From CANKHA01 sp035652315 (GTDB taxonomy: Bacteria > Pseudomonadota > Alphaproteobacteria > Rhizobiales > Xanthobacteraceae): a DNA stretch of 19,401 nucleotides. Shown here piece by piece: positions 1-6,377 of this stretch; position 1 is the stretch's first letter; each line of letters begins with the position of its first letter. The DNA is taken from positions 1 through 19,401 of the forward strand of contig DASREA010000064.1 of the NCBI GenBank assembly GCA_035652315.1, written 5' to 3'. The translations under genes and the position numbers were made by a program. Below the pieces are notes generated by a model that ran no database searches, was not told the DNA's origin, and saw only the letters and a list, made by a program, of their open reading frames with translations.

Positions 1-8
1 ACACCGCC

Positions 9-108
9 GCGGAGCGCCGAAAGGCGCGCGCCTCTTCCAAATGAAGAGGCGCGCCATGGCCGCAAGGCCATGGCTCAAAGAAGCCGAAGCGCCTTCCCGG
101 CGCTCCGC
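9..108. repeat. Nested inverted repeats able to form a three-way-junction RNA
   Basis: Seen directly: an 11-bp perfect closing stem pairs 9-19 with 98-108. After a one-versus-two-base internal loop, 21-25 pairs with 91-95. Inside lie two hairpins: 26-37 with 43-54 (12 bp perfect, loop CAAAT), and 55-61 with 66-72 (7 bp, capped by GCAA, a GNRA tetraloop). Bases 73-88 form an unpaired linker. 26-27 could instead pair with 89-90, lengthening the second stem at the cost of the first hairpin. This could be a structured small RNA, the 3' end of an upstream transcript, or a dispersed palindromic element. No U-tract follows, so it is not a standard intrinsic terminator. The pairing is plain in the sequence; any function is inference. 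Confidence 0.55.
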
Positions 109-128
109 TCCCCTCATGTTTGAGGGGA
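109..128. repeat. 8-bp perfect hairpin abutting the 9-108 fold
   Basis: TCCCCTCA (109-116) pairs perfectly with TGAGGGGA (121-128) around the tetraloop TGTT. It directly follows the closing stem of the 9-108 structure, so the two could stack. The plus strand continues with an A-rich stretch (129-138). On neither strand does a T-run follow the hairpin, so it is not a canonical terminator in either direction. Confidence 0.55.
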
Positions 129-311
129 AGGAAAAAAGGGATACGGCGTGGCCCGCGCCGCCAAGAACAGGGCCGGCGGAGCGTTGGTTGTTTGACAATC
201 GAATCGGCACGACCTTCGGCGGCGTGAAGGCCGCCAAGGTCGCGACCGCGCCTGATTGAAGGACGCGCAAACCGCCGGTACTATGGCGCGGCCATGATCG
301 GGGGGCGGACC
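129..311. other. Non-coding stretch with one long hairpin at 210-242
   Basis: No open frame here resembles a known protein. The notable element is an inverted repeat. C210 to T216 pairs with A236 to G242, and GGCGGC (218-223) with GCCGCC (230-235), with C217 bulged and a GTGAAG loop. That makes 13 base pairs in all. It lies about 70 bp ahead of the first gene's start and could sit in its leader or end an upstream transcript; no T-run follows. The G-rich tract at 300-308 is the probable ribosome binding site for the gene starting at 312. Confidence 0.4.
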
Positions 312-926
312 ATGAGCGTCATCTGGCGGCGCATTGCGGTGTTGAGCGCGGGGGTTGCGGTCTTGGCTTTGCAAGCGGCGGCGCCAAGGGCGGCGAAGGC
401 CGGCGGCTTCGTCAACACACAGAGCGCTTGCATCGATCTCGGCGGCAATCCTGTGTGGAACAATGAAGTCAACAAATACTGGTGCGAGACGCCGCAGTGG
501 GACGAAGAATGCAAGCGGATCAATCCGGCCTATGACAAAGACGGCTTGCCGTACGATTGGTATTACAACGTAAGCACCCGCAAATGCGAGGAAAGCGGCT
601 GTTTCCTGACGAGTGCCTGTGCCGGCCGCATCGGCCTGGCCGACGACTGTTTCGAATTGTCGGTTTTACGGCGCTTCCGCGATAACGTCTTGGCACAGAT
701 GCCCGGCGGGGCGGACGACATCGCGCTTTATTACCGTCATGCGCCGGAGATCGTCGCCCGCATCGCCAGATCGGCGGCGCCGTCGGACGAACTGGCGCGG
801 CTTTACGCCCGCTATATCTTGCCGAGCGCTCTCGCCGCGTGGCTTGGCTTCGATCGCACCGCGCGGCGGATTTATTCCGCCATGATGCGAGACCTCGCGG
901 CGCGCTACGGGATCGCGCTGGCATAG
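312..926 (+). CDS. Exported cysteine-containing protein with CFI-box domain
   Basis: A 204-residue exported protein of unknown function. Residues 1-30 form a signal peptide (basic WRR, hydrophobic core, AKA-type cleavage site). The mature part has seven cysteines (40, 58, 67, 92, 97, 103, 113). From about residue 96 it carries the CFI-box hallmark: CFLTSAC at 97-103, a GLADDCFEL segment, LRRFRDN at 119-125, then Tyr140-Tyr141 and an AP.IVARI helix. In other proteins this module is an accessory C-terminal domain found in exported or surface proteins with no established activity. The start at 312 is preferred over the ATG at 294 because a G-rich ribosome binding site (300-308) precedes it and the signal peptide then begins cleanly. 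The odd cysteine number leaves one free thiol or an intermolecular link. Family membership is fairly secure; the role is unknown. Confidence 0.8.
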   Translation: MSVIWRRIAVLSAGVAVLALQAAAPRAAKAGGFVNTQSACIDLGGNPVWNNEVNKYWCETPQWDEECKRINPAYDKDGLPYDWYYNVSTRKCEESGCFLTSACAGRIGLADDCFELSVLRRFRDNVLAQMPGGADDIALYYRHAPEIVARIARSAAPSDELARLYARYILPSALAAWLGFDRTARRIYSAMMRDLAARYGIALA

Positions 927-942
927 ATAGCGCGATCGCGCT
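911..942. repeat. Competing inverted repeats across a stop codon
   Basis: GATCGCGCT (911-919) is a perfect 9-bp complement of AGCGCGATC (929-937); the 9-base loop contains the TAG stop (924-926). The distal arm is also part of a perfect 14-bp palindrome, AGCGCGATCGCGCT (929-942), so two pairings exclude each other. No T-run follows, so any terminator role would be weak. Confidence 0.45.
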
Positions 943-992
943 TGCCCTCTCTTCCCGCCTGGCGGATGATTGGGCGATTCTTGGAGGCGCCG

Positions 993-1343
993 ATGCGCGG
1001 CACAGCAAATTTGTTGTTGGCGGGCATTTTTCTGACGGGGATCAGCGTGTCTGCCGCCCGCGCGGAAAACCTTCTGCCCGAGCTCAAGCTGCCGCCCAAG
1101 GATGCCAAATACAACACGGCGGCCTGCCGCAGCCTGCGCGCGAAGGCGCAGAACTATAACGAGACCGTCTTCAACCAAAGCCCGGAGAGCTACGTTTTCG
1201 CCGCCATCCTGCCGGGCGGATCGCTCGGCCTCGCGGCGGTGGTGAATCGCAAGCGCGAAATGTTCAAGGCCAAGGTCGAGCAGGCCTGCATGACGCACCC
1301 GCCGGACCGCTCCTATCTGGATCCCGCAGCGTCCGGCAAATAG
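993..1343 (+). CDS. Small exported protein, unknown function
   Basis: A 116-residue protein with a clear signal peptide: residues 1-24, hydrophobic core LLLAGIFLTG, ARA cleavage site. The mature protein has two cysteines (45 and 99), which could form one disulfide. It has an ACRSLRAKAQNYN motif (44-56), a glycine-containing hydrophobic stretch at about 67-85 that may be a membrane hairpin, and a basic helix rich in R/K/E. The start at 993 is chosen over the upstream ATG at 942 because GGAGG (983-987) sits five bases before it and it gives a proper signal peptide. It follows the CFI-box gene on the same strand by 66 bp and may be co-transcribed. The layout resembles small Cys-containing exported proteins common in alphaproteobacteria, but I cannot name a function. 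Confidence 0.72.
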   Translation: MRGTANLLLAGIFLTGISVSAARAENLLPELKLPPKDAKYNTAACRSLRAKAQNYNETVFNQSPESYVFAAILPGGSLGLAAVVNRKREMFKAKVEQACMTHPPDRSYLDPAASGK

Positions 1344-1433
1344 CGGCGGCGCCGGAGTGGGGCGCGCGGCCAGCGGCCGCATTGGTGTGCGCCGGAATTC
1401 CCTGATAAGCACCGCCGCGGCCCTGGAGCGGCG
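1344..1433. other. Short GC-rich intergenic gap with small hairpin
   Basis: This gap holds one compact hairpin, GCGGCC (1366-1371) with GGCCGC (1375-1380) around a three-base loop, and no T-run. A GGAG ribosome binding site (1425-1428) lies five bases before the next start. No promoter hexamers stand out. Confidence 0.35.
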
Positions 1434-2873
1434 ATGAAGCGGCGTCTTTCTCTTTGCATATCTCTTTGCGCGCCGGCGGCGGCCGTGCTGGCGCTTTCGC
1501 AGCCGGCCATGGCGGCGACCACGCTGCCAGGCGCCACCATGAGTTGGCCCTGGGCGGTGCCGTTTTTCGGCGTCCTGCTCTCGATCGCGGCCGGGCCGCT
1601 GCTATTCCCGACCATCTGGCATCGGCACTACGGAAAGATCGCCGGCGGCTGGGCCGTGCTGACGCTGGCCGCGCTGTGGATATACTTTGGCGCGGCGGCG
1701 ACGCGGGCGGCCTTTGTGCACGCCGTGTTCGCCGATTATCTCAGCTTTATTCTGTTGCTGTTCGCGCTTTACACGGTGGCGGGCGGGATTTTGCTGGAAG
1801 GCGGCATCCGCGCCACGCCATGGGCGAATACGGCCATGCTCGCGCTCGGCACGGCGATGGCGAGCGTCATCGGCACCACGGGTGCGGCCATGGTTCTGAT
1901 CCGGCCGCTGATCCGCGCCAATAGTTTCCGCCCACACAAGACTCACGTCGTCATCTTCTTCATCATTCTCGTCGCCAACGTGGGCGGCGCGCTGACCCCG
2001 CTCGGCGATCCGCCGTTATTCATCGGATTTCTGCGTGGCGTGGATTTTTTCTGGACCGCGCAACATTTGTGGCGGCAAACCTTGATCGTCGCCGCTCTGG
2101 TTCTCGGCGTCTTTTTCGCCGTCGATCTTTGGCGCGCGAGGCACGAGCCGGCGGCATGCGAACCCGCCGTCGCCGCGCCGATCCGTATACGTGGCCTGAT
2201 CAATCTCCTGCTGATCGCGGTCATCATCGCTGCAATCCTGCTTTCGGCGGTGTGGAAACCCGGCATCGGATTTGAGTTCAACGGCACGCGGTTCGAGCTG
2301 CAGAATTTGCTGCGCGACGGCGCGATGATTCTCACCGCACTGGCGTCGCTGTGGCTGACGGCGGACGAACACCGCGCCGCCAACGGATTCGACTGGGGAC
2401 CGATGAAGGAAGTCGCCATCCTCTTCGCAGCGATCTTCATTGCGATCATTCCCGTCATCGCAATGCTCGAAGCCGGCCATGACGGGGCGTTCGCCTACAT
2501 TTTGCGCGCGGTCACCACGCCGGGCGGGCGGCCAAACGACGCCGCCTATTTCTGGCTTACCGGGGGACTGTCGGCCTTCCTCGATAACGCGCCCACCTAC
2601 CTGGTCTTCTTCGAGTTGGCCGGCGGGGATGCGGGGCAATTGATGGGTCCGCACGCGGGAACGCTGGCATCCATTTCCATGGGGGCGGTTTACATGGGCG
2701 CGCTGACGTATCTCGGCAACGCGCCAAATCTGATGGTCTATGCCATCGCCAAGGACAACGGAATCGCGATGCCGAATTTCTTCGGCTATGTGGCGTGGGC
2801 GACCCTGATCCTGGTTCCGCTTTTTGTACTTCTCACCCTCCTGCCAATGGCACCGTTGCTGACTTTAGGATAG
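1434..2873 (+). CDS. NhaD/CitMHS-type sodium:proton antiporter, ion-transporter superfamily
   Basis: A 479-residue polytopic inner-membrane protein of the IT superfamily, the branch annotated as sodium:proton antiporter or putative citrate transporter (CitMHS_2). Residues 1-27 look like a cleavable signal peptide (AMA site), which is usual in this branch. About a dozen hydrophobic segments follow. Two helix-break motifs mark the inverted halves: ANVGGALTPLGDPPL (181-195), and GGLSAFLDNAPTYL (377-390) with YLGNAPNLMV (426-435). The SWPWAVPFFGVLL opening (37-49) and the HRHYGK loop (63-68) are also family-like. GGAG (1425-1428) supports the start. A second IT permease follows after 29 bp, probably in the same transcript. 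Family assignment is firm. The ion (Na+/H+, citrate or another anion) is inferred only from family naming. Confidence 0.82.
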   Translation: MKRRLSLCISLCAPAAAVLALSQPAMAATTLPGATMSWPWAVPFFGVLLSIAAGPLLFPTIWHRHYGKIAGGWAVLTLAALWIYFGAAATRAAFVHAVFADYLSFILLLFALYTVAGGILLEGGIRATPWANTAMLALGTAMASVIGTTGAAMVLIRPLIRANSFRPHKTHVVIFFIILVANVGGALTPLGDPPLFIGFLRGVDFFWTAQHLWRQTLIVAALVLGVFFAVDLWRARHEPAACEPAVAAPIRIRGLINLLLIAVIIAAILLSAVWKPGIGFEFNGTRFELQNLLRDGAMILTALASLWLTADEHRAANGFDWGPMKEVAILFAAIFIAIIPVIAMLEAGHDGAFAYILRAVTTPGGRPNDAAYFWLTGGLSAFLDNAPTYLVFFELAGGDAGQLMGPHAGTLASISMGAVYMGALTYLGNAPNLMVYAIAKDNGIAMPNFFGYVAWATLILVPLFVLLTLLPMAPLLTLG

Positions 2874-2902
2874 GCATCGCCTTGAAAGCATGAGGGGTCG
2901 CG

Positions 2903-4111
2903 ATGGAGCCTGTCTTAGTCCTGGGGATACCGGTCGATTTCATATTGTTCGCGATGACGCTCCTGGGCATCGCGGTATTTCACCGGCACACGCTCCCGAT
3001 CGCATTGGGCGGCCTTTGCACGATCATCGCCTATAAGCTTACTTTTACCGGCTTCAAATTTGGACCCGGGCTCAGCGGCTTGGGCAGCCACATGCTGCAC
3101 GAGCGGGTGATTTTGACGAACCTATTTCTGCTGCTGACCGGTTTTGCGCTGCTATCCAGACATTTCGAGGAAAGCCGGCTTCCCGATGAAATGCCGGCTT
3201 TGCTTCCGAACGATTGGAAAGGCGGTCTTCTGCTGCTGGTAATTATCTTCGTTCTATCGAGCTTCCTCGACAATATCGCCGCGGCGCTTATCGGCGGCAC
3301 GATGGCGCGCCATGTTTTCCAGGGGAAGGTGCATATCGGCTATCTCGCGGCGATCGTCGCGGCGTCCAACGCCGGCGGATCGGGAAGCGTCGTCGGCGAT
3401 ACGACAACGACCATGATGTGGATCGCCGGTGTCAGTCCTTTAGCGGTCTTCAAGGCCTATATTGCCGCCGGCGTTGCGCTTCTGATCTTTGCCCTGCCTG
3501 CTGCCGCTCAGCAGCAGCGCTTTTCCCCGATCATCAAGAGACCACCGACCGGACTGCGGATCGATTGGGTGCGCGTTGCCGTTGTCGCCGCCATCCTTCT
3601 GGTCGCGTTGCTGGTCAACGTGGCCGCCAATGTGAGGTCGCCGGAACTGCTCGATGTCGTCCCGCTGCTTGGGATCGCAGTATGGGCGGTCATTCTCCTC
3701 ACCGCGCCCCTGCGAAAGCCTGACTGGAAGGTCATGCCGCAGACGCTGAAAGGAACGATTTTTCTTCTCGCCCTGGTCACCGCAGCCTCAATGATGCCTG
3801 TCGAGAGATTGCCCGCCGCCAGTTGGCAAACCGCTTTTGGCTTGGGCGTGGTCTCCGCCGCTTTCGACAATATCCCGCTCACCGCGCTCGCTCTCAAGCA
3901 AGGCGGCTACGACTGGGACTATCTCGCCTATGCGGTGGGTTTCGGCGGCTCGATGATTTGGTTCGGTTCTTCGGCCGGCGTGGCGCTATCAAACATGTAT
4001 CCTGAAGCGAAGTCCGCCGCGCTCTGGCTGCGGCGGGGTTGGCATGTGGCGCTTGCTTATGTCGTTGGGTTCGCCGTGATGCTCGCCGTCGCCGGCTGGC
4101 ATCCTGCCTAG
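2903..4111 (+). CDS. IT-superfamily permease (citrate transporter/NhaD-like), second of tandem pair
   Basis: A 402-residue polytopic membrane permease with no separate signal peptide. The internal duplication typical of the IT superfamily is visible. The first half has SSFLDNIAAALIGG (119-132) and then a Gly/Ser/Thr-rich loop ending GDTTTTMMW (165-173). The second half has SAAFDNIPLTALAL (318-331) and then GFGGSMIWFGSSAGV (346-360). Both FDN/LDN plus loop pairs are expected to form the re-entrant substrate site. GAGGGG (about 2891-2896) is a good ribosome binding site. It lies 29 bp after the other IT permease, so co-transcription is likely. It may be a Na+/H+ antiporter, a carboxylate importer or an oxyanion permease; nothing in the sequence decides the substrate. 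Its stop lies 27 bp from the convergent transpeptidase stop. Confidence 0.78.
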   Translation: MEPVLVLGIPVDFILFAMTLLGIAVFHRHTLPIALGGLCTIIAYKLTFTGFKFGPGLSGLGSHMLHERVILTNLFLLLTGFALLSRHFEESRLPDEMPALLPNDWKGGLLLLVIIFVLSSFLDNIAAALIGGTMARHVFQGKVHIGYLAAIVAASNAGGSGSVVGDTTTTMMWIAGVSPLAVFKAYIAAGVALLIFALPAAAQQQRFSPIIKRPPTGLRIDWVRVAVVAAILLVALLVNVAANVRSPELLDVVPLLGIAVWAVILLTAPLRKPDWKVMPQTLKGTIFLLALVTAASMMPVERLPAASWQTAFGLGVVSAAFDNIPLTALALKQGGYDWDYLAYAVGFGGSMIWFGSSAGVALSNMYPEAKSAALWLRRGWHVALAYVVGFAVMLAVAGWHPA

Positions 4112-4138
4112 AGCGGAACGCGCTGCCTCGGGCGTCGT

Positions 4139-5047
4139 CTACCAGTGAAAGCCCGGCGCGTCGCCGGCGCGGCTGCGTGGCTTCACGCGCGCCGGCAGCG
4201 GATGCGCGAGCACCGGCTCGCTCACGCTTTCCGGGGTTGCCGGAACGGAAGCCTCGACCGCCAGCGCCACCACCTGCGGCTTCGCCTCGATGGAGGCGGC
4301 GGCTGTGGTTTCCGGCTTGGCGGCCGTTGTCGGCCTCTCGGCTGCGACCGGTTCTGCCGCAGCCGGCACCGCTGCAAACACCTCGGGGGCGCGGCTCGCC
4401 TCCGCGGGACTGGCCGGAATTGGCTGCACCGCAGCCGCTACCGGTGCGACGGCATTCTGCGTGAGCGGCGCCACCCACGTCGCAACCAGCGATTCGGAAT
4501 TTCCATCCTCCGCCGCGACCGTGTAGACGCCGCTTTCGATCTCGCTGACCACGGTGCTGTCCTTCGGCGGCGTGCGCGGCTTCCGCAACGGCAGCGGCAC
4601 GCCCGGTTGTTTCAGGGCATCTTCGGAGACGACGATGCGCGTATGCGTCATCTGATCCTTCACCAGATCGAACAGGATCGCCGCGTTTTTCGGATCGAGC
4701 CGCACGCAACCATGGGAAGCGGGACGGCCGAGCCGCGAAAGCTCGTCAGTGCCATGCAGGGCATAACCGTCGTGGAAGAAAATGGAGAACGGCATCGGCG
4801 CGTTGTGATATTCGCGCGAGCGCCACTTGCGCGCCAACCATTCCGGTTGGAAGACGCCGTTCGGCGTGGCGTAACGTTCGCGGCCCGAGGAGATCGGCCA
4901 CAGGTAGCGCGCGGTGCCGTCGACGAAGACGGCGACGCGCTGCGAGGATTTGCTCACGGTAACCAGAATGTCCGCGGCGGCGGGTTGCGCGGCCGCCAGG
5001 CAAACGCCCATGGCGGCGCAACCCGTCGCATAAACGAGACGATGCAT
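4139..5047 (-). CDS. L,D-transpeptidase (YkuD domain) with Ala/Pro-rich C-terminal tail
   Basis: Forms 3-3 peptidoglycan crosslinks or attaches proteins to peptidoglycan in the periplasm, by family. The 302-residue protein has a signal peptide (1-25, AAA site). The YkuD catalytic domain spans about 26-140, with ALHGT (96-100) and SHGCVRL (111-117); Cys114 is the nucleophile. Residues about 160-302 form a low-complexity tail rich in Ala, Pro, Val and Glu with no recognisable domain; its length is unusual for a minimal YkuD enzyme and suggests a flexible spacer or a cell-wall or membrane tether. The start is supported by a GGGGG tract about seven bases upstream on the minus strand. It is transcribed divergently from the mepA-type gene, another peptidoglycan enzyme. 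Family and catalytic residues are certain; the exact crosslinking role is not. Confidence 0.9.
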   Translation of the reverse strand: MHRLVYATGCAAMGVCLAAAQPAAADILVTVSKSSQRVAVFVDGTARYLWPISSGRERYATPNGVFQPEWLARKWRSREYHNAPMPFSIFFHDGYALHGTDELSRLGRPASHGCVRLDPKNAAILFDLVKDQMTHTRIVVSEDALKQPGVPLPLRKPRTPPKDSTVVSEIESGVYTVAAEDGNSESLVATWVAPLTQNAVAPVAAAVQPIPASPAEASRAPEVFAAVPAAAEPVAAERPTTAAKPETTAAASIEAKPQVVALAVEASVPATPESVSEPVLAHPLPARVKPRSRAGDAPGFHW

Positions 5048-5242
5048 GAGGCGCCCCCGGACAATCCGGCCGAATTAACCAAGTCCCGTCCGTTAGGATT
5101 GCGCTTTGCCGCTTGCTTGTAAAGATTTGTCTTTGCAATCTAGGGCCGTCGCGACAAAGAGACCTGATGCCGGAACGGAATTGTCATGGCCGCGTTAACG
5201 GCTTTCGGCAAAGCGCGGGGCGACCGGCGGGGAGACAAGACG
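5048..5242. promoter_or_regulatory. Divergent promoter region between two peptidoglycan enzymes
   Basis: This 195-bp region serves an L,D-transpeptidase gene leftward and a mepA-type gene rightward. It contains an inverted repeat TTGTAAAGA (5117-5125), TTTG, TCTTTGCAA (5130-5138): 9-bp arms with one mismatch, in a locally AT-rich island. A plus-strand sigma70-like pair overlaps it: TTGCTT (5113-5118), 17-bp spacer, CAATCT (5136-5141). The repeat would therefore occupy the spacer and both hexamers, as an operator might. A ribosome binding site GGGGAG (5229-5234) precedes the mepA start. The inverted repeat is seen; the promoter and operator roles are inferred. Confidence 0.42.
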
Positions 5243-6205
5243 ATGCGTGCGGCGCTGCGTTTACTTTTGCTCCTGATATCTTGCGCGCCGGTTTGCAGCT
5301 GGGCGCAGACGATCGGCACGCTCGATCCGAAGCCGCTGCCGCCGCTCGCCAATCCTAACGATCCCAAGCTGCCGGCCAAGGAACTTTTCGGCCGGGCCTC
5401 GATGCCGACGACGACCACGCCCCATGTCTTCGGCTTTTATGCCAAGGGATGTCTCGCCGGCGCCGAAGCCCTGCCCATCACCGGTGCCGATTGGCAGGTC
5501 ATGCGTTTGTCGCGCAATCGCAATTGGGGCTACCCGACCCTGATTAAAGTCATCGAACGCATCGCCGCCCTTGGCAAAAAGGCCGGCTGGCCGGGGCTGC
5601 TGATCGGCGACATGTCGCAGCCCCGCGGCGGCCCGATGCTGACCGGCCATGCCAGTCACCAGATCGGCCTCGATGCCGATATCTGGCTCACGCCGATGCC
5701 CGACCACGTCCTGAGCCGCGCGGAGCGCGAGGAAATGTCGGCGGTGAACATGGTCGCCGACAGCCGCACGGACGTGAATCCCAAAGTCTGGACCAGCAAA
5801 CAAACCGCGATCCTCAAGATCGCCGCCAAGCAGCCGGAGGTCGAGCGCATCTTCGTCAACGCCGCGATCAAGAAGCAGCTATGCCGGGAAGCCGGAAGCG
5901 ACCGCGCCTGGCTCGCAAAGCTGCGGCCGTGGTGGGGACATGATTTCCATTTCCATATGCGGCTCCACTGTCCGAACGGCGAAGCGAGCTGCAAGGGCCA
6001 GGATGCCCCGCCGGCCGGGGACGGTTGCGGCAAGGAGCTGGCATGGTGGTTCTCCGATGCCGTGCTGCATCCGAAGCCTTCGCCGAAGCCGGAGAAGCCC
6101 GCGCCACCGGTAAGGCTGGCCGATCTGCCGGCCGCCTGCCGCCAGGTCCTGCAGGCGCCGCAGGTTCAGACTGCGCAGCAGAAACAGGTACCGCCGGCAC
6201 AATGA
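5243..6205 (+). CDS. mepA: Penicillin-insensitive murein endopeptidase (peptidase M74)
   Basis: A periplasmic zinc endopeptidase that cleaves D-Ala-mDAP (and, in E. coli MepA, mDAP-mDAP) crosslinks in peptidoglycan. The 320-residue product from the ATG at 5243 has a signal peptide (1-21, CSWAQ site). The LAS-type zinc motif HxxGxxxD is at His139-Gln-Ile-Gly...Asp146, and GHDFHFHMRL (232-241) supplies the C-terminal His pair (His236, His238). The family-typical LIGDMSQPRGGPMLTGH precedes the zinc site. Residues about 277-320 are a Pro/Gln-rich tail beyond the catalytic domain. An upstream in-frame ATG (5186) would add 19 residues and bury the signal peptide, and only the 5243 start has a GGGGAG site. 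The divergent L,D-transpeptidase can create the 3-3 links that MepA-type enzymes cut, so the two may be functionally coupled. Confidence 0.9.
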   Translation: MRAALRLLLLLISCAPVCSWAQTIGTLDPKPLPPLANPNDPKLPAKELFGRASMPTTTTPHVFGFYAKGCLAGAEALPITGADWQVMRLSRNRNWGYPTLIKVIERIAALGKKAGWPGLLIGDMSQPRGGPMLTGHASHQIGLDADIWLTPMPDHVLSRAEREEMSAVNMVADSRTDVNPKVWTSKQTAILKIAAKQPEVERIFVNAAIKKQLCREAGSDRAWLAKLRPWWGHDFHFHMRLHCPNGEASCKGQDAPPAGDGCGKELAWWFSDAVLHPKPSPKPEKPAPPVRLADLPAACRQVLQAPQVQTAQQKQVPPAQ

Positions 6206-6377
6206 AGGATTTCGGCTGCTTTGGCGCTCCCTAGGCGGCGCACGGTCCCCTTGCTAGGATAGCTCTGCGACATGCGGCGCGCCGAGCGCGCGCCAGCATT
6301 CCCGAACGGCGGTTCGCGGACGGTCGTCTTCCGACAAAAGTCCATTCAGAATTGCGGCTTTGCCGCCGGAGCGCGCC
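6206..6377. other. Intergenic region ahead of modABC
   Basis: 172 bp without a gene. It contains a GC-rich hairpin, GGCGCGC (6276-6282) with GCGCGCC (6288-6294), loop CGAGC. A small stem, GCGGC (6354-6358) with GCCGC (6362-6366), lies just before the GGAG ribosome binding site (6368-6371) of modA. I see no ModE-type TATAT-containing palindrome, no credible promoter hexamers and no Moco-riboswitch-like architecture. Confidence 0.4.

Noticed and set aside
192..197. Perfect TTGACA -35 hexamer
   Set aside because: At 16-18 bp spacing the downstream hexamers are GC-rich (for example TTCGGC at 215-220), so no -10 element supports a promoter.
41..259. Possible small gene of 72 codons in the first 300 bases
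   Set aside because: It starts inside the loop of a 12-bp hairpin, has no ribosome binding site, and its sequence follows the inverted repeats rather than any protein family.
4145..5122. 325-codon plus-strand open frame opposite the L,D-transpeptidase
   Set aside because: The minus strand carries intact YkuD catalytic motifs; the plus translation is Arg-rich and featureless.
6206..6377. Moco riboswitch or ModE operator before modA
   Set aside because: The region has only two short GC hairpins, with no conserved Moco-RNA layout and no TATAT-type ModE palindrome.
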